Origin: Euglena gracilis
Lineage: Eukaryota; Euglenida; Euglenophyceae; Euglenales
DNA: 64,000 nt
Direction of reading: 5' to 3'
Assembly (NCBI GenBank): GCA_039621445.1
Contig: CP154957.1
Span: 27,760,541 to 27,824,540 of the forward strand
A program made the position numbers and the translations under genes. The notes under the pieces are model-generated. The model did no database searches and had not been told where the DNA came from. It was given only the letters and a program-made list of their open reading frames with translations. Positions 11,237 through 22,900 of the stretch are shown here, in pieces. Numbering within the stretch: position 1 is the stretch's first letter; the number at the start of each line of letters is the position of its first letter.

Positions 11237-11647
11237 ACAGAAAACCAAGTTCGCGCCAACCTATAATGCAAGAAATGTGGGGATATTTGTGTTCCCAAAG
11301 GCCCAAAAAGGATCATATCAGCGGACTCGTTTTTATTTGCTGGAACTGGATTGCAGGTCTACAACTGTCGTTAAGGAAACAGAAGTGCTTCTTGTGTCAT
11401 ACGCAAAGTAAGTTTTTTTTGGGAAGAACAGGGTGAATGTCGATTGGAGCAAGTTCAAAGAATGAAAAAAAAAATGGAAAGCAACAACATCCAAAAAAAA
11501 CACCAAAAATTTTGTGATCTAGCAAAACAAACAAATTGCCAAAACAGAAGGGTCCATTTGTGGGTGGATACCAATGCAGAAAATTTTGTTTTCCATCAAA
11601 AGCGGCAGTTGCAAGAACCCGTAAACAGGAATGTCAAAAAGGGTTAA
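11234..11647 (+). CDS. Candidate cysteine-containing ORF with in-frame TAA codons
   Basis: From ATG 11,234 one frame reads ten codons, TAA (11,264), a CKKCGDIC segment, TAA (11,372), then about 90 codons containing further single cysteines (around FCDLAKQTNC), to TAA 11,645. Past that TAA the frame stays free of TGA to about 11,980. If UAR is sense, the CxxC pair and later cysteines could form a zinc site. Against this, the other two + frames over 11,240-11,410 also translate to protein-like sequence, and one of them ends at a strong-looking donor (AAA|GTAAGT, about 11,408). The correct frame is therefore uncertain. I recognise no family. Confidence 0.28.
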
Positions 11648-11772
11648 CAAGGGTTTTTTTCTGGGCAGAAATGGGTTAAAAAAAAGAGAGTTTTTGTGGG
11701 CAGAAATGGCGGGCTAAGCCAGGGATCATAGCGACCGCCAGCTGGAGGGCGTGGGGAGTCAGAGCCTGCGCA

Positions 11773-12297
11773 GTGGACTACAGCAGGCTTGGTCTTGGGT
11801 TAGGTTTGCACACATTGTTCCCGTGCACAAAAAAAATTAGGCATTGTGTTGACAACAAGCAACCCAAACCCTCCCAAAACTTTGAGCAGCGAAAGAAGTT
11901 GGGCCATTTCATAGCGGTGCTCCTGGCGATATCATTCAGACGGAACACGTCTGTTCAATTTTCAGTGGAAAAAAAGAGCCTGAAGCGCGATTTGCATACA
12001 TTTGTGACCCCCGGGCAATTGACGCCCCCGGGCAATTGTCACCCCTGGCTGTGCCGGCCAATTTGTCACCCCGGGAAATTGTCACCCCCCTCCGTGCTGC
12101 CCAATTTGTCACCCCCCACAGAAGAAGTTTGTGAACTTTCTTTTCGCCGACACGACTCGATTGATCCTCTATTTCGCTACAACGTGCTGAGAAATGTCAC
12201 ATACCAAATGCTCTGCACAATATCACAACCATAGCTGCATTTTTTTACGTTCACTGGTGCTTCAGATGGTGTTCTTGGTCATTTGGAATTTATGTGA
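11773..12297 (+). CDS. Candidate exon or ORF, unknown product, with inserted GCAATTGTCACC repeat
   Basis: This frame has no stop from about 11,773 to TAG 12,232 and, if TAG is sense, runs 20 more codons to TGA 12,295-12,297. No ATG lies near the start, but TTAG at 11,800-11,803 could be a 3' splice site. The first part is lysine- and arginine-rich with a short hydrophobic segment (HFIAVLLAISF). Residues coming from 12,005-12,110 are entirely the GCAATTGTCACCCC repeat, which leaves the frame intact. The tail after the repeat is normal-complexity. No family is recognised. It may belong with the frame at 11,234. Confidence 0.3.
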
Positions 12298-12436
12298 CCT
12301 ACATGGGTGGGCAATTGACGCCCCCGGGCAATTGACGCCCCGGGCAATTGTCACCCCCCTCTGTGCTGGCCAAATTGTCACCCCGGGAAATTGTCACCCC
12401 CCTCCGTGCTGCCTGATTTGTCGCGCGACAATTGCC
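12005..12436 (+). repeat. GGGCAATTGTCACCCC short repeats, two clusters
   Basis: Units GGGCAATTGACGCCCC, GGGCAATTGTCACCCC and GGGAAATTGTCACCCC, with spacers CTGTGCTGGCC or CCGTGCTGCC, occur in clusters at 12,005-12,110 and 12,309-12,420. An inverted unit (ACAATTGCCCGGG) ends the second cluster at about 12,428. The two clusters are near copies of each other about 300 bp apart. Confidence 0.7.
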
Positions 12437-12618
12437 CGGGGGGGGGGGGGGCGGGTATTATTGGGATTTTTTGGAACAAAATCAGCCAAAAAAAACATCA
12501 AAACTCATTTCTACCTCGGGGGGCTGCGCCAAAGAATTTTTTTTTCAGTCGGGGGAACCCCCAGGTCCCGCAGGGGAGGGAGGGTCTAGCTGGTGGCTCT
12601 TTTCCAGTGCCCAGCAAA

Positions 12619-13098
12619 ATGGCCCTCTCAAATATCTTAGATCTATATCAAAAAGAGAGGAAGAGAAGAAGAAGCACAGAGGAGGCAGAGGAAGAATAAG
12701 AAAAGCATTCACGCATGCCATGGCATCTCTCTCCCCCCCACGTCCACCAACCCAACCAGCCGCACAGCAAGGCAACCAGCCCCGTGGGTCCCTTGCTAGG
12801 CCTGGGCAGAGGGGCGGCCATCAGTTGGGGGGCGTATGGGTCAGGCGGGGCTGGAGGGTCCCCAAGCCATCCCGGGGTTGGCTTGACCAGGCGGGTGTGG
12901 GGGGGGGCGCAGAGGTGGCCAACAGGAAGGGGGTCGACCCCCCACCCACCCGCCCATCACCCAGATGGGTTGCCGGATTCCCAGCCGGCCCAAAACTCTC
13001 CCCCAACACAAGAACAGGTGCGCCGGTAGTGGACCGCCGCCGCCTTTGGCGGCGGGCCTGCACTTTGTTAAGGCCCGGGGGGGGGGGGGGGAGTTTGA
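12619..13098 (+). CDS. Candidate ORF with charged coiled segment, three in-frame UAR codons
   Basis: ATG 12,619 follows TTTTCCAG, a possible 3' splice site. The first 26 codons encode a short amphipathic start (MALSNILDLYQ) and a lysine/arginine then glutamate run ending at TAA 12,697. In the same frame the sequence continues E-K-H-S-R-M-P-W and then proline-, histidine- and glutamine-rich, through TAG 13,027 and TAA 13,069, to TGA 13,096. The purine-rich tract 12,645-12,705 would give charged residues in any frame, so this part alone proves little. No domain is recognised. Standard-code alternative: a 26-residue peptide or an exon tail. Confidence 0.3.
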
Positions 13099-14160
13099 AG
13101 ACTGGCCAAGGATCCCATATCCCGCCACCACCCCAAATGCAAGGCAGCAGCATACCCCAAAGCACACCTTAATCTGCATGCCCGGAGGGGCGGCCTCAGT
13201 CCGACTGGGTGCCTGACTGCCAACCAAGCCAATTTCCCCTTGAAAATGGCCATTTTTTCAGCGCTATTGCACTGCACACCCCAAACCCCGACCTTGACCC
13301 CCTCCCTTCCGGGGGGGGGGGGTCAAAATTCCCGACCCACGGTCTGCCGATAACATCCACCCGCACCTCGACCTTCCTTAAAAAGAGGCCGGGTTGTATC
13401 CAAATCTCACCCGCACAAGGAAAGTTTGGGACTACACGGGAAGGCCTGCGGGGGAGGGGTCCACCCCAGACAATGTGCCATGGGGTTTCTGGTTCCCAAT
13501 TTAGGAAACCGCTGCTGTGCACTCTGGCAATCAACCCACCAATGATGGTTTGTACTCGCGATGGGCTTCGCGGCAGCGGCCGCCGGGGCTCCAAGCCGGG
13601 GATGCCGACCCACAGCGCCGCACCACCCGGACAGAAGGCCACTGGACTGCCCGACAGGCCCCGCCTGTCCCCCGGCCCACAGCCGAGACGGTGGCGCCGA
13701 CACCAAGAATACGGCTACTGTGCTGGGTACGTACGGGGGGGGGGACGAAGTGACGGCGGGGGCGGCAAGAGGGGAACGGATCCGCGGGTCCCTTTCTACG
13801 CTGAGTTTTGGGCATCGGTGGCGGCGGAGCGCGGCAGAGGGGGACGGCAGGCCGAGAAACCGCGAGACAGACGCAGAAAAACAATGCGAAAAGCTGGGGT
13901 GGGGGAAATACGAAAAACTGAGTCCGCCGGACAACAGCTGCACCTCTCCACGCCTCCAGGTGCCTGCCTTTGCCGACGTTGCTCTCCCCGGTTTCTGAAG
14001 CCTCCAGACCTGCCTCCTTCCCCTGAGAGCGCAACGGTCAGCCTGTAACGCAACGGTGACTGCAGTGGACTATGGCCGCCTGAGGGTTAAGCCTTGGGCC
14101 ACCCCCACCACACTGCCACACGGCCCCTACCACACGGCCCCTCCCTCCGGTGGCCCCGCC
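13099..14160. other. GC-rich segment with overlapping open frames, no gene assigned
   Basis: High GC leaves several frames open on both strands (for example 13,407-13,943 on - and 13,517-13,753 on +). A CCGCCGCCTTTGGCGGCGG hairpin is at about 13,037-13,056. I see no conserved motif that would favour one frame. Confidence 0.35.
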
Positions 14161-14322
14161 ATGTCCAACCCGCCCAGCTACGGCACGGACCAGCCCCCAG
14201 CCCCGCCCACGTCCGGGGGTTTTCGGGACCACAAAGCTCTCCAGACCTCAACGCCATATCATTTATGGTTTATGTGTCGCTTCGCGTTGTTGCGCTGCAT
14301 TTTCTCGGATTGTGGTGTTTGA
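14161..14322 (+). CDS. Weak candidate proline-rich ORF or exon
   Basis: ATG 14,161 opens a 53-codon frame ending at TGA 14,320-14,322. The first 20 residues are proline-, serine- and threonine-rich (MSNPPSYGTDQPPAPPTSGG), typical of disordered protein. The remainder is hydrophobic and less convincing, so an exon end near 14,230-14,250 is possible. Similar proline-rich frames at 14,440-14,780 have no fixed start. No family is recognised. Confidence 0.22.
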   Translation: MSNPPSYGTDQPPAPPTSGGFRDHKALQTSTPYHLWFMCRFALLRCIFSDCGV

Positions 14323-14800
14323 GTTTATCGAATTTTGTTTTGCAAATTGCTGTTTGGCTGAATTCATGAGTTTTGGAGAATTCATCAACGTTCATAATCT
14401 GACAAATCGGGTGTATGGAGTGTCTCATGGTGCCGGCATCCAGTCACCATGGGGTGCCGCAGTGCCCCATGTCCACCCTCTGTGCCCAAATAGTTGGTGG
14501 GGGGGGAGGCGGTGCCCCTCCCCAGCCTCTTCCAGCAATCCCGCGGAACTCCGTCCCAGGCCTCCTACCTCTTCCCCGCAGTCACCCTGTCCTCCACCAA
14601 CTCCTCCTCCCCGGGTGACACCCCCAAGCAGGGATTGACGACGCAGGGAAGACCTTATTTAGAGCGAAGACATCGTCATGCTAAGGATGGAACGTGCGGC
14701 ATTTGGAAGGGAATGGAACCCGGAAGGAAGAGGAGGCCAGTTCCGGCGAAGCGTCGCAGGCCAGGGGCGGCGGTGAAGTTGGGTGTGTAAATGTATGCAA

Positions 14801-15020
<220 letters not shown>

Positions 15021-15184
15021 AATGGGTGTCTTGGAGATGCACACGCGTGGGGTGGGGAGGGAAGCAGCCAAGAGGCCGCCACGGGATTATACATCTCTTT
15101 ATGTTGAAAGCCGGCTGGCTGCTCCTCTGTTTGAGATCCAACGTCCTTGCCATCCACCCAGGTCGGTGCGGGACACCCTGGGGG

Positions 15185-15500
15185 CACGGAGGGGGGGGGC
15201 AGGGGTTTTTTTTAAGACCGGGGGGGGGGAGGGGGGGGGGCCCCCCCCCCCCCCCCCCGGGGCCCCCGGGGGGGGGGGGGGGGCTCCCGGGGGACCCACA
15301 AAAAAAAATGACGAAAATTGCGAAACGTGCTGAAAAAAGCACCTTTTCAAAAAATTTCGGCGCCTTCGGCGCCGAAAAGTATATCCCACCCTCCTCCGGG
15401 GGGACCCCCCCCCGGGGGGGGGGGCTCGGCCGGACCTACCCACCCTACCCCCCCCTCCCCCCCAGGGGGCCACAACTAAAAAAAACCCTTGGGGGGGGGG
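15185..15500. repeat. Extreme G/C homopolymer block with CGCCTTCGGCG hairpin
   Basis: Runs of more than ten G directly face runs of C (around 15,215-15,290). Centred near 15,366 is GGCGCCTTCGGCGCC, a hairpin with a TTCG loop. A second G/C block follows at 15,400-15,510. It resembles the hairpin-plus-G-run units at 44.2-44.6 and 51.2-51.5 kb. Confidence 0.6.
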
Positions 15501-16300
15501 GGGCAGACGGAAGGGGGGCAGATAACCAGCCCCGAAAAAGACCCCGGGCAGAAAATACTCCATTTTCCATATCATTCAGGTTCCTGATGGCGCTTTGGGC
15601 TACATTCCTTCAGCTGCACCTCAAACAAAAGCCCCTCGATCACCCATTTTCCCATCATTTTGGGGGCTGTTTGCCAAATATTTGGCATAAAGCGCCGGAA
15701 GTTGTCGGCTCCACCCAAACCCAGACCGCTGGCGCAGGACCCACCCACTCACCCCCCCCAAATAAGCTGACGCAGCACCTCCCCCAGAGGGAGTGCTGCT
15801 TGCCAGCTAGCCAACTAGCTGGCTCCCCTCTTTTTCATTTAGAACCTCAGATCTTTCCCAGCTCATTCTTAATCCCTCTGACTGTTGTGCTTTTCGTGGT
15901 GTCGGAATTGTGTTAGGGGACTTCTGTTTGACTCGGAAGACCTCCCCGCCGCTGAGAGGGGAGAGGGAAAATTCCCGGGAAAATTTTTTGCGGGGCTTCA
16001 AAAAGTTCACCAAATGGAGTTTTATGTGATTTTCCCCACAAATCAAAAAAAGGAGTTAAATTTTCTGGGAAGAAATTATTTTGGTTCCAACGGGGTCCCA
16101 GATCCCCCCCTTGGCCTGGAAAGAGGGACGGACCCTCCCTTGTAAACCAGGTTTTGAATAGTGCTGAGCTCTTAATGGGACATGCATGTAATGGAAGGCT
16201 GAAAAGACTAGCATTGCAAATTTCGTTTCGGAGAAAAAAAATTCGGTTTTTTTCGACTTTTTCCCCCAGTTTTGCCGCAAAGTCCATTGGTTTCAGGCCC
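15501..16300. other. No confident gene; AT/GC mixed spacer
   Basis: A + frame at about 15,550-15,916 and an opposite-strand frame at 15,807-16,046 are open but have no recognisable motif. A short GCTAGCCAACTAGCTGGC imperfect palindrome is near 15,805. Confidence 0.3.
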
Positions 16301-16608
16301 AAAACGGGGCGCCGGGGGGGGGGGGTCGAAAAACGCTCATTTTGGGCTCGAAAAAACGTTTTCTGGGTCCGGGAGGCCAAAAAACATGGTTTCGGGCAAA
16401 AAAAAATTCAAATTTTTCGACTTTTTCACCAAAAAAATGGCCGAGAACAACTTAGTCAAAACAAGCCAAAACTGTACAAAGCGGCCAAAATTGGCCAAAA
16501 ACTGACCGTAACTCAGGCTAGGCAGGGAGTTGCGGGGAAATCAAAAAAATGTTAGATAAGGCATTTTAATGGCTTCAATTTAGGTCTGTGGACATTTCCT
16601 TTGATTCC
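16301..16608 (+). repeat. Dispersed repeat adjoining the left end of the large unit
   Basis: The segment ACTCAGGCTAGGCAGGGAGT to GACATTTCCTTTGATT (about 16,509-16,606) matches, inverted, 55,940-56,045. The match stops at the point where the large unit begins. This is part of why I place that boundary at about 16,609. Confidence 0.6.
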
Positions 16609-16616
16609 GGCTCCCG

Positions 16617-16915
16617 GATCTGGCCTGGGGGGGGTTGTGGGCCGACCCTAGGGTCGGCCCACGGTCGCCAAAGGTCGCCAAAGGTCGCTATGGTCGACCC
16701 CCCCCCAGGCTGTGGAGTGGGTGGCGACCCTAGAAACCCTTGTGGGCCGACCCTAGGGTCGACTTAGGGTCGGCCCACCCCACAACCTTCCCCCCCCCCC
16801 ACCTACAACCCTAGGGTCGACTTAGGGTCGGCCCACCCCACGACCTCCCCTCCCCTGCCACCTCAGGGTCGACTTAGCGTCGGCCCACCCCACGACCTCC
16901 CCCCCCCCTCCAAAG
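16617..16915 (+). repeat. Left terminal inverted repeat of the 27.5-kb unit
   Basis: After the GATCTGGCC tip comes a 26-bp perfect palindrome (16,637-16,662, half-site GTGGGCCGACCCT), then GGTCGCCAAA repeats. These are followed by two to three degenerate copies of a unit of about 65 bp containing GGGTCGACTTAGGGTCGGCC and CACCCCACGACCTCC. All of these occur inverted at 43,769-44,112. Confidence 0.75.
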
Positions 16916-16939
16916 AAAAAATAAAGAAATTTTCAGATT

Positions 16940-19900
16940 TTCCCAACCGTTTTGGATGGCAAACCCCTTTGTTGCCCAATTGTTTCAGGGCGCCAAAATA
17001 ACAAAATCCCTTGTGCTGCCCAACCGTTTTGGATGGCAAACCCCTTTGTTGCCCAACTGTTCGAGGGCCCCAAAATAACAAAATCCCTTGTGTTACCCAC
17101 CCGTTTTGGGGGGCAAATCCCTTTTGTTGCCCAACTGTTCGAGGGCCCCTAAATAACAAAATCCCTTGTGTTACCCACCCGTTTTGGGGGCAAATCCCTT
17201 TTGTTGCCCAACTGTTCGAGGGCCCCAAAATAACAAAATCCCTTGTGTTACCCACCCGTTTTGGGGGGCAAATCCCTTTTGTTGCCCAACTGTTCGAGGG
17301 CCCCAAAATAACAAAAACCCTTGTGTTACCCACCCGTTTTGGGGGGCAAATCCCTTTTGTTGCCCAACTGTTCGAGGGCCCCAAAATAACAAAATCCCTT
17401 GTGTTACCCACCCGTTTTGGGGGGCAAATCCCTTTTGTTGCCCAACTGTTCGAGGGCCCCTAAATAACAAAATCCCTTGTGTTACCCACCCGTTTTGGGG
17501 GGCAAATCCCTTGTGTAACCCAACTGATTTGGGGGGCAAATCCCTTTTGTTGCCCAACTGTTCGAGGGCCCCAAAATAACAAAATCCCTTGTGTTACCCA
17601 CCCGTTTTGGGGGGCAAATCCCTTTTGTTGCCCAACTGTTCGAGGGCACCTAAATAACAAAATCCCTTGTGTTACCCACCCGTTTTGGGGGGCAAATCCC
17701 TTTTGTTGCCCAACTGTTCGAGGGCCCCAAAATAACAAAATCCCTTGTGTTACCCACCCGTTTTGGGGGGTAAATCCCTTGTGTAACCCACCCGTTTTGG
17801 GTGGCAAATCCCTTTTGTTGCCCAACTGTTCGAGGGCCCCTAAATAACAAAATCCCTTGTGTTACCCACCCGTTTTGGGGGGCAAATCCCTTTTGTTGCC
17901 CAACTGTTCGAGGGCCCCAAAATAACAAAATCCCTTGTGTTACCCACCCGTTTTGGGGGGCAAATCCCTTTTGTTGCCCAACTGTTCGAGGGCCCCAAAA
18001 TAACAAAATCCCTTGTGTTACCCACCCGTTTTGGGGGGCAAATCCCTTTTGTTGCCCAACTGTTCGAGGGCCCCAAAATAACAAAATCCCTTGTGTTACC
18101 CACCCGTTTTGGGGGGCAAATCCCTTTTGTTGCCCAACTGTTCGAGGGCCCCTAAATAACAAAATCCCTTGTGTTACCCACCCGTTTTGGGGGGCAAATC
18201 CCTTTTGTTGCCCAACTGTTCGAGGGCACCTAAATAACAAAATCCCTTGTGTTACCCACCCGTTTTGGGGGGCTAATACCTTTTGTTGCCCAACTGTTCG
18301 AGGGCCCCAAAATAACAAAATCCCTTGTGTTACCCACCCGTTTTGGGGGGTAAATCCCTTGTGTAACCCACCTATTTTTGGAGGCAAATCCCTTTTGTTG
18401 CCCAACTGTTCGAGGGCCCCTAAATAACAAAATCCCTTGTGTTACCCACCCGTTTTGGGGGGCAAATCCCTTTTGTTGCCCAACTGTTCGAGGGCCCCTA
18501 AATAACAAAATCCCTTGTGTTACCCACCCGTTTTGGGGGGCAAATACCTTTTGTTGCCCAACTGTTCGAGGGCCCCAAAATAACAAAATCCCTTATGTTA
18601 CCCACCCGTTTTGGGGGGCAAATCCCTTGTGTTGCCCAACTGTTCGAGGGCCCCAAAATAACAAAATCCCTTGTGTTACCCACCCGTTTTGGGGGGCAAA
18701 TCCCTTGTGTAACCCAACTGATTTGGGGGGCAAATCCCTTTTGTTGCCCAACTGTTCGAGGGCCCCAAAATAACAAAATCCCTTGTGTTACCCACCCGTT
18801 TGGGGGGCAAATCCCTTTTGTTGCCCAACTGTTCGAGGGCCCCAAAATAACAAAATCCCTTGTGTTACCCACCCGTTTTGGGGGGCAAATCCCTTGTGTA
18901 ACCCAACTGATCTGGGGGGCAAATCCCTTTTGTTGCCCAACTGTTCGAGGGCCCCAAAATAACAAAATCCCTTGTGTTACCCACCCGTTTTGGGGGGCAA
19001 ATCCCTTGTGTAACCCAACTGATCTGGGGGGCAATTCCCTTTTGTTGCCCAACTGTTCGAGGGCCCCAAAATAACAAAATCCCTTGTGTTACCCACCCGT
19101 TTTGGGGGGCAAATCCCTTTTGTTGCCCAACTGTTCGAGGGCCCCAAAATAACAAAAACCCTTGTGTTACCCACCCGTTTTGGGGGGCAAATCCCTTTTG
19201 TTGCCCAACTGTTCGAGGGCCCCAAAATAACAAAATCCCTTGTGTTACCCACCCGTTTTGGGGGGCAAATCCCTTTTGTTGCCCAACTGTTCGAGGGCCC
19301 CAAAATAACAAAAACCCTTGTGTTACCCACCCGTTTTGGGGGGCAAATCCCTTTTGTTGCCCAACTGTTCGAGGGCCCCAAAATAACAAAATCCCTTGTG
19401 TTACCCACCCGTTTTGGGGGGCAAATCCCTTTTATTTCCCAACTGTTCGAGGGCCCCTAAATAACAAAATCTCTTGTGTTACCAAACGTTTTGGTGGGCA
19501 AATCCCTTGTGTAACCCAACTGATTTGGGGGGCAAATCCCTTTTGTTGCCCAACTGTTCGAGGGCCCCAAAATAACAAAATCCCTTGTGTTACCCACCCG
19601 TTTTGGGGGGCAAATACCTTTGGTTGCCCAACTGTTCGAGGGCCCAAAATAACAAAATCCCTTGTGTTACCCACCCGTTTTGGGGGGCAAATCCCTTTTG
19701 TTGCCCAACTGTTCGAGGGCCCCAAAATAACAAAAACCCTTGTGTTACCCACCCGTTTTGGGGGGCAAATCCCTTTTGTTGCCCAACTGTTCGAGGGCCC
19801 CAAAATAACAAAAACCCTTGTGTTACCCACCCGTTTTGGGGGGTAAATCCCTTGTGTAACCCAACTTATCTGGGGGGCAATTCCCTTTTGTTGCCCAACT

Positions 19901-22900
19901 GTTCGAGGGCCCCAAAATAACAAAATCCCTTGTGTTACCCACCCGTTTTGGGGGGCAAATCCCTTGTGTTACCAAACTGATCTGGGGGGCAAATCCCTTT
20001 TGTTGCCCAACTGTTCGAGGGCCCCAAAATAACAAAATCCCTTGTGTTACCCACCCGTTTTGGGGGGCAAATCCCTTGTGTAACCCAACTGATCTGGGGG
20101 GCAATTCCCTTTTGTTGCCCAACTGTTCGAGGGCCCCAAAATAACAAAATCCCTTGTGTTACCCACCCGTTTTGGGGGGCAAATCCCTTTTGTTGCCCAA
20201 CTGTTCGAGGGCCCCAAAATAACAAAAACCCTTGTGTTACCCACCCGTTTTGGGGGGCAAATCCCTTTTGTTGCCCAACTGTTCGAGGGCCCCAAAATAA
20301 CAAAATCCCTTGTGTTACCCACCCGTTTTGGGGGGCAAATCCCTTTTGTTGCCCAACTGTTCGAGGGCCCCAAAATAACAAAAACCCTTGTGTTACCCAC
20401 CCGTTTTGGGGGGCAAATCCCTTTTGTTGCCCAACTGTTCGAGGGCCCCAAAATAACAAAAACCCTTGTGTTACCCACCCGTTTTGGGGGGCAAATCCCT
20501 TTTATTTCCCAACTGTTCGAGGGCCCCTAAATAACAAAATCTCTTGTGTTACCAAACGTTTTGGTGGGCAAATCCCTTGTGTAACCCAACTGATTTGGGG
20601 GGCAAATCCCTTTTGTTGCCCAACTGTTCGAGGGCCCCAAAATAACAAAATCCCTTGTGTTACCCACCCGTTTTGGGGGGCAAATCCCTTTTGTTGCCCA
20701 ACTGTTCGAGGGCCCCAAAATAACAAAATCCCTTTGTTACCCACCCGCTTTTGGGGGCAAAATCAAAATCCCTTGTGTTACCCACCCGTTTTGGGGGGCA
20801 AATCCCTTTTGTTGCCCAACTGTTCGAGGGCCCCAAAATAACAAAATCCCTTGTGTTACCCACCCGTTTTGGGGGGCAAATCCCTTTTGTTGCCCAACTG
20901 TTCGAGGGCCCCAAAATAACAAAATCCCTTGTGTTACCCACCCGGTTTGGGGGGCAAATCCCTTGTGTAACCCACCCGTTTTGGGGGGCAAATACCTTTG
21001 GTTGCCCAACTGTTCGAGGGCCCAAAATAACAAAATCCCTTGTGTTACCCACCCGGTTTGGGGGGCAAATCCCTTTTGTTGCGCAACGTTCGAGGGCCCC
21101 AAAATAACAAAATCCCTTGTGTTACCCACCCGTTTTGGGGGGCAAATCCCTTTTGTTGCCCAACTGTTCGAGGGCCCCAAAATAACAAAATCCCTTGTGT
21201 TACCCACCCGTTTTGGGGGGCAAATCCCTTTTGTTGCCCAACTGTTCGAGGGCCCCAAAATAACAAAATCCCTTGTGTTACCCACCCGTTTTGGGGGGCA
21301 AATCCCTTTTGTTGCCCAACTGTTCGAGGGCCCCAAAATAACAAAATCCCTTGTGTTACCCACCCGTTTTGGGGGGCAAATCCCTTTTGTTGCCCAACTG
21401 TTCGAGGGCCCCAAAATAACAAAATCCCTTGTGTTACCCACCCGTTTGGGGGGCAAATCCCTTTTGTTGCCCAACTGTTCGAGGGCCCCAAAATAACAAA
21501 ATCCCTTGTGTTACCCACCCGTTTTGGGGGGTAAATCCCTTGTGTAACCCACCCGTTTTGGGTGGCAAATCCCTTTTGTTGCCCAACTGTTCGAGGGCCC
21601 CAAAATAACAAAATCCCTTGTGTTACCCACCCGTTTTGGGGGGCAAATCCCTTTTGTTGCCCAACTGTTCGAGGGCCCCAAAATAACAAAATCCCTTATG
21701 TTACCCACCCGTTTTGGGGGCAAATCCCTTTTGTTGCCCAACTGTTCGAGGGCCCCAAAATAACAAAATCCCTTGTGTTACCCACCCGTTTTGGGGGGTA
21801 AATCCCTTGTGTAACCCACCCGTTTTGGGTGGCAAATCCCTTTTGTTGCCCAACTGTTCGAGGGCCCCTAAATAACAAAATCCCTTGTGTTACCCACCCG
21901 TTTTGGGGGGCAAATCCCTTTTGTTGCCCAACTGTTCGAGGGCACCTAAATAACAAAATGCCTTGTGTTACCCACCCGTTTTGGGGGGCAAATACCTTTT
22001 GTTGCCCAACTGTTCGAGGGCCCCAAAATAACAAAATCCCTTGTGTTACCCACCCGTTTTGGGGGGCAAATCCCTTTTGTTGCCCAACTGTTCGAGGGCC
22101 CCAAAATAACAAAATCCCTTATGTTACCCACCCGTTTTGGGGGCAAATCCCTTTTGTTGCCCAACTGTTCGAGGGCCCCAAAATAACAAAATCCCTTGTG
22201 TTACCCACCCGTTTTGGGGGGCAAATCCCTTGTGTAACCCAACTGATTTGGGGGGCAAATCCCTTTTGTTGCCCAACTGTTCGAGGGCCCCTAAATAACA
22301 AAATCCCTTTTGTTACCCACCCGGTTTGGGGGGCAAATCCCTTGTGTAACCCAACTTATCTGGGGGGCAATTCCCTTTTGTTGCCCAACTGTTCGAGGGC
22401 CCCAAAATAACAAAATCCCTTGTGTTACCCACCCGTTTTGGGGGGCAAATCCCTTGTGTAACCCAACTGATCTGGGGGGCAAATCCCTTTTGTTGCCCAA
22501 CTGTTCGAGGGCCCCAAAATAACAAAATCCCTTGTGTTACCCACCCGTTTTGGGGGGCAAATCCCTTGTGTAACCCAACTGATCTGGGGGGCAATTCCCT
22601 TTTGTTGCCCAACTGTTCGAGGGCCCCAAAATAACAAAATCCCTTGTGTTACCCACCCGTTTTGGGGGGCAAATCCCTTTTGTTGCCCAACTGTTCGAGG
22701 GCCCCAAAATAACAAAAACCCTTGTGTTACCCACCCGTTTTGGGGGGCAAATCCCTTTTGTTGCCCAACTGTTCGAGGGCCCCAAAATAACAAAATCCCT
22801 TGTGTTACCCACCCGTTTTGGGGGGCAAATCCCTTTTGTTGCCCAACTGTTCGAGGGCCCCAAAATAACAAAAACCCTTGTGTTACCCACCCGTTTTGGG

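Noticed and set aside
12619-13753. A single TGA-free frame from 12,619 to 13,753
   Set aside because: On recounting the G run at 13,078-13,091 the frame meets TGA at 13,096; the open stretch near 13,517-13,753 is in a different frame.
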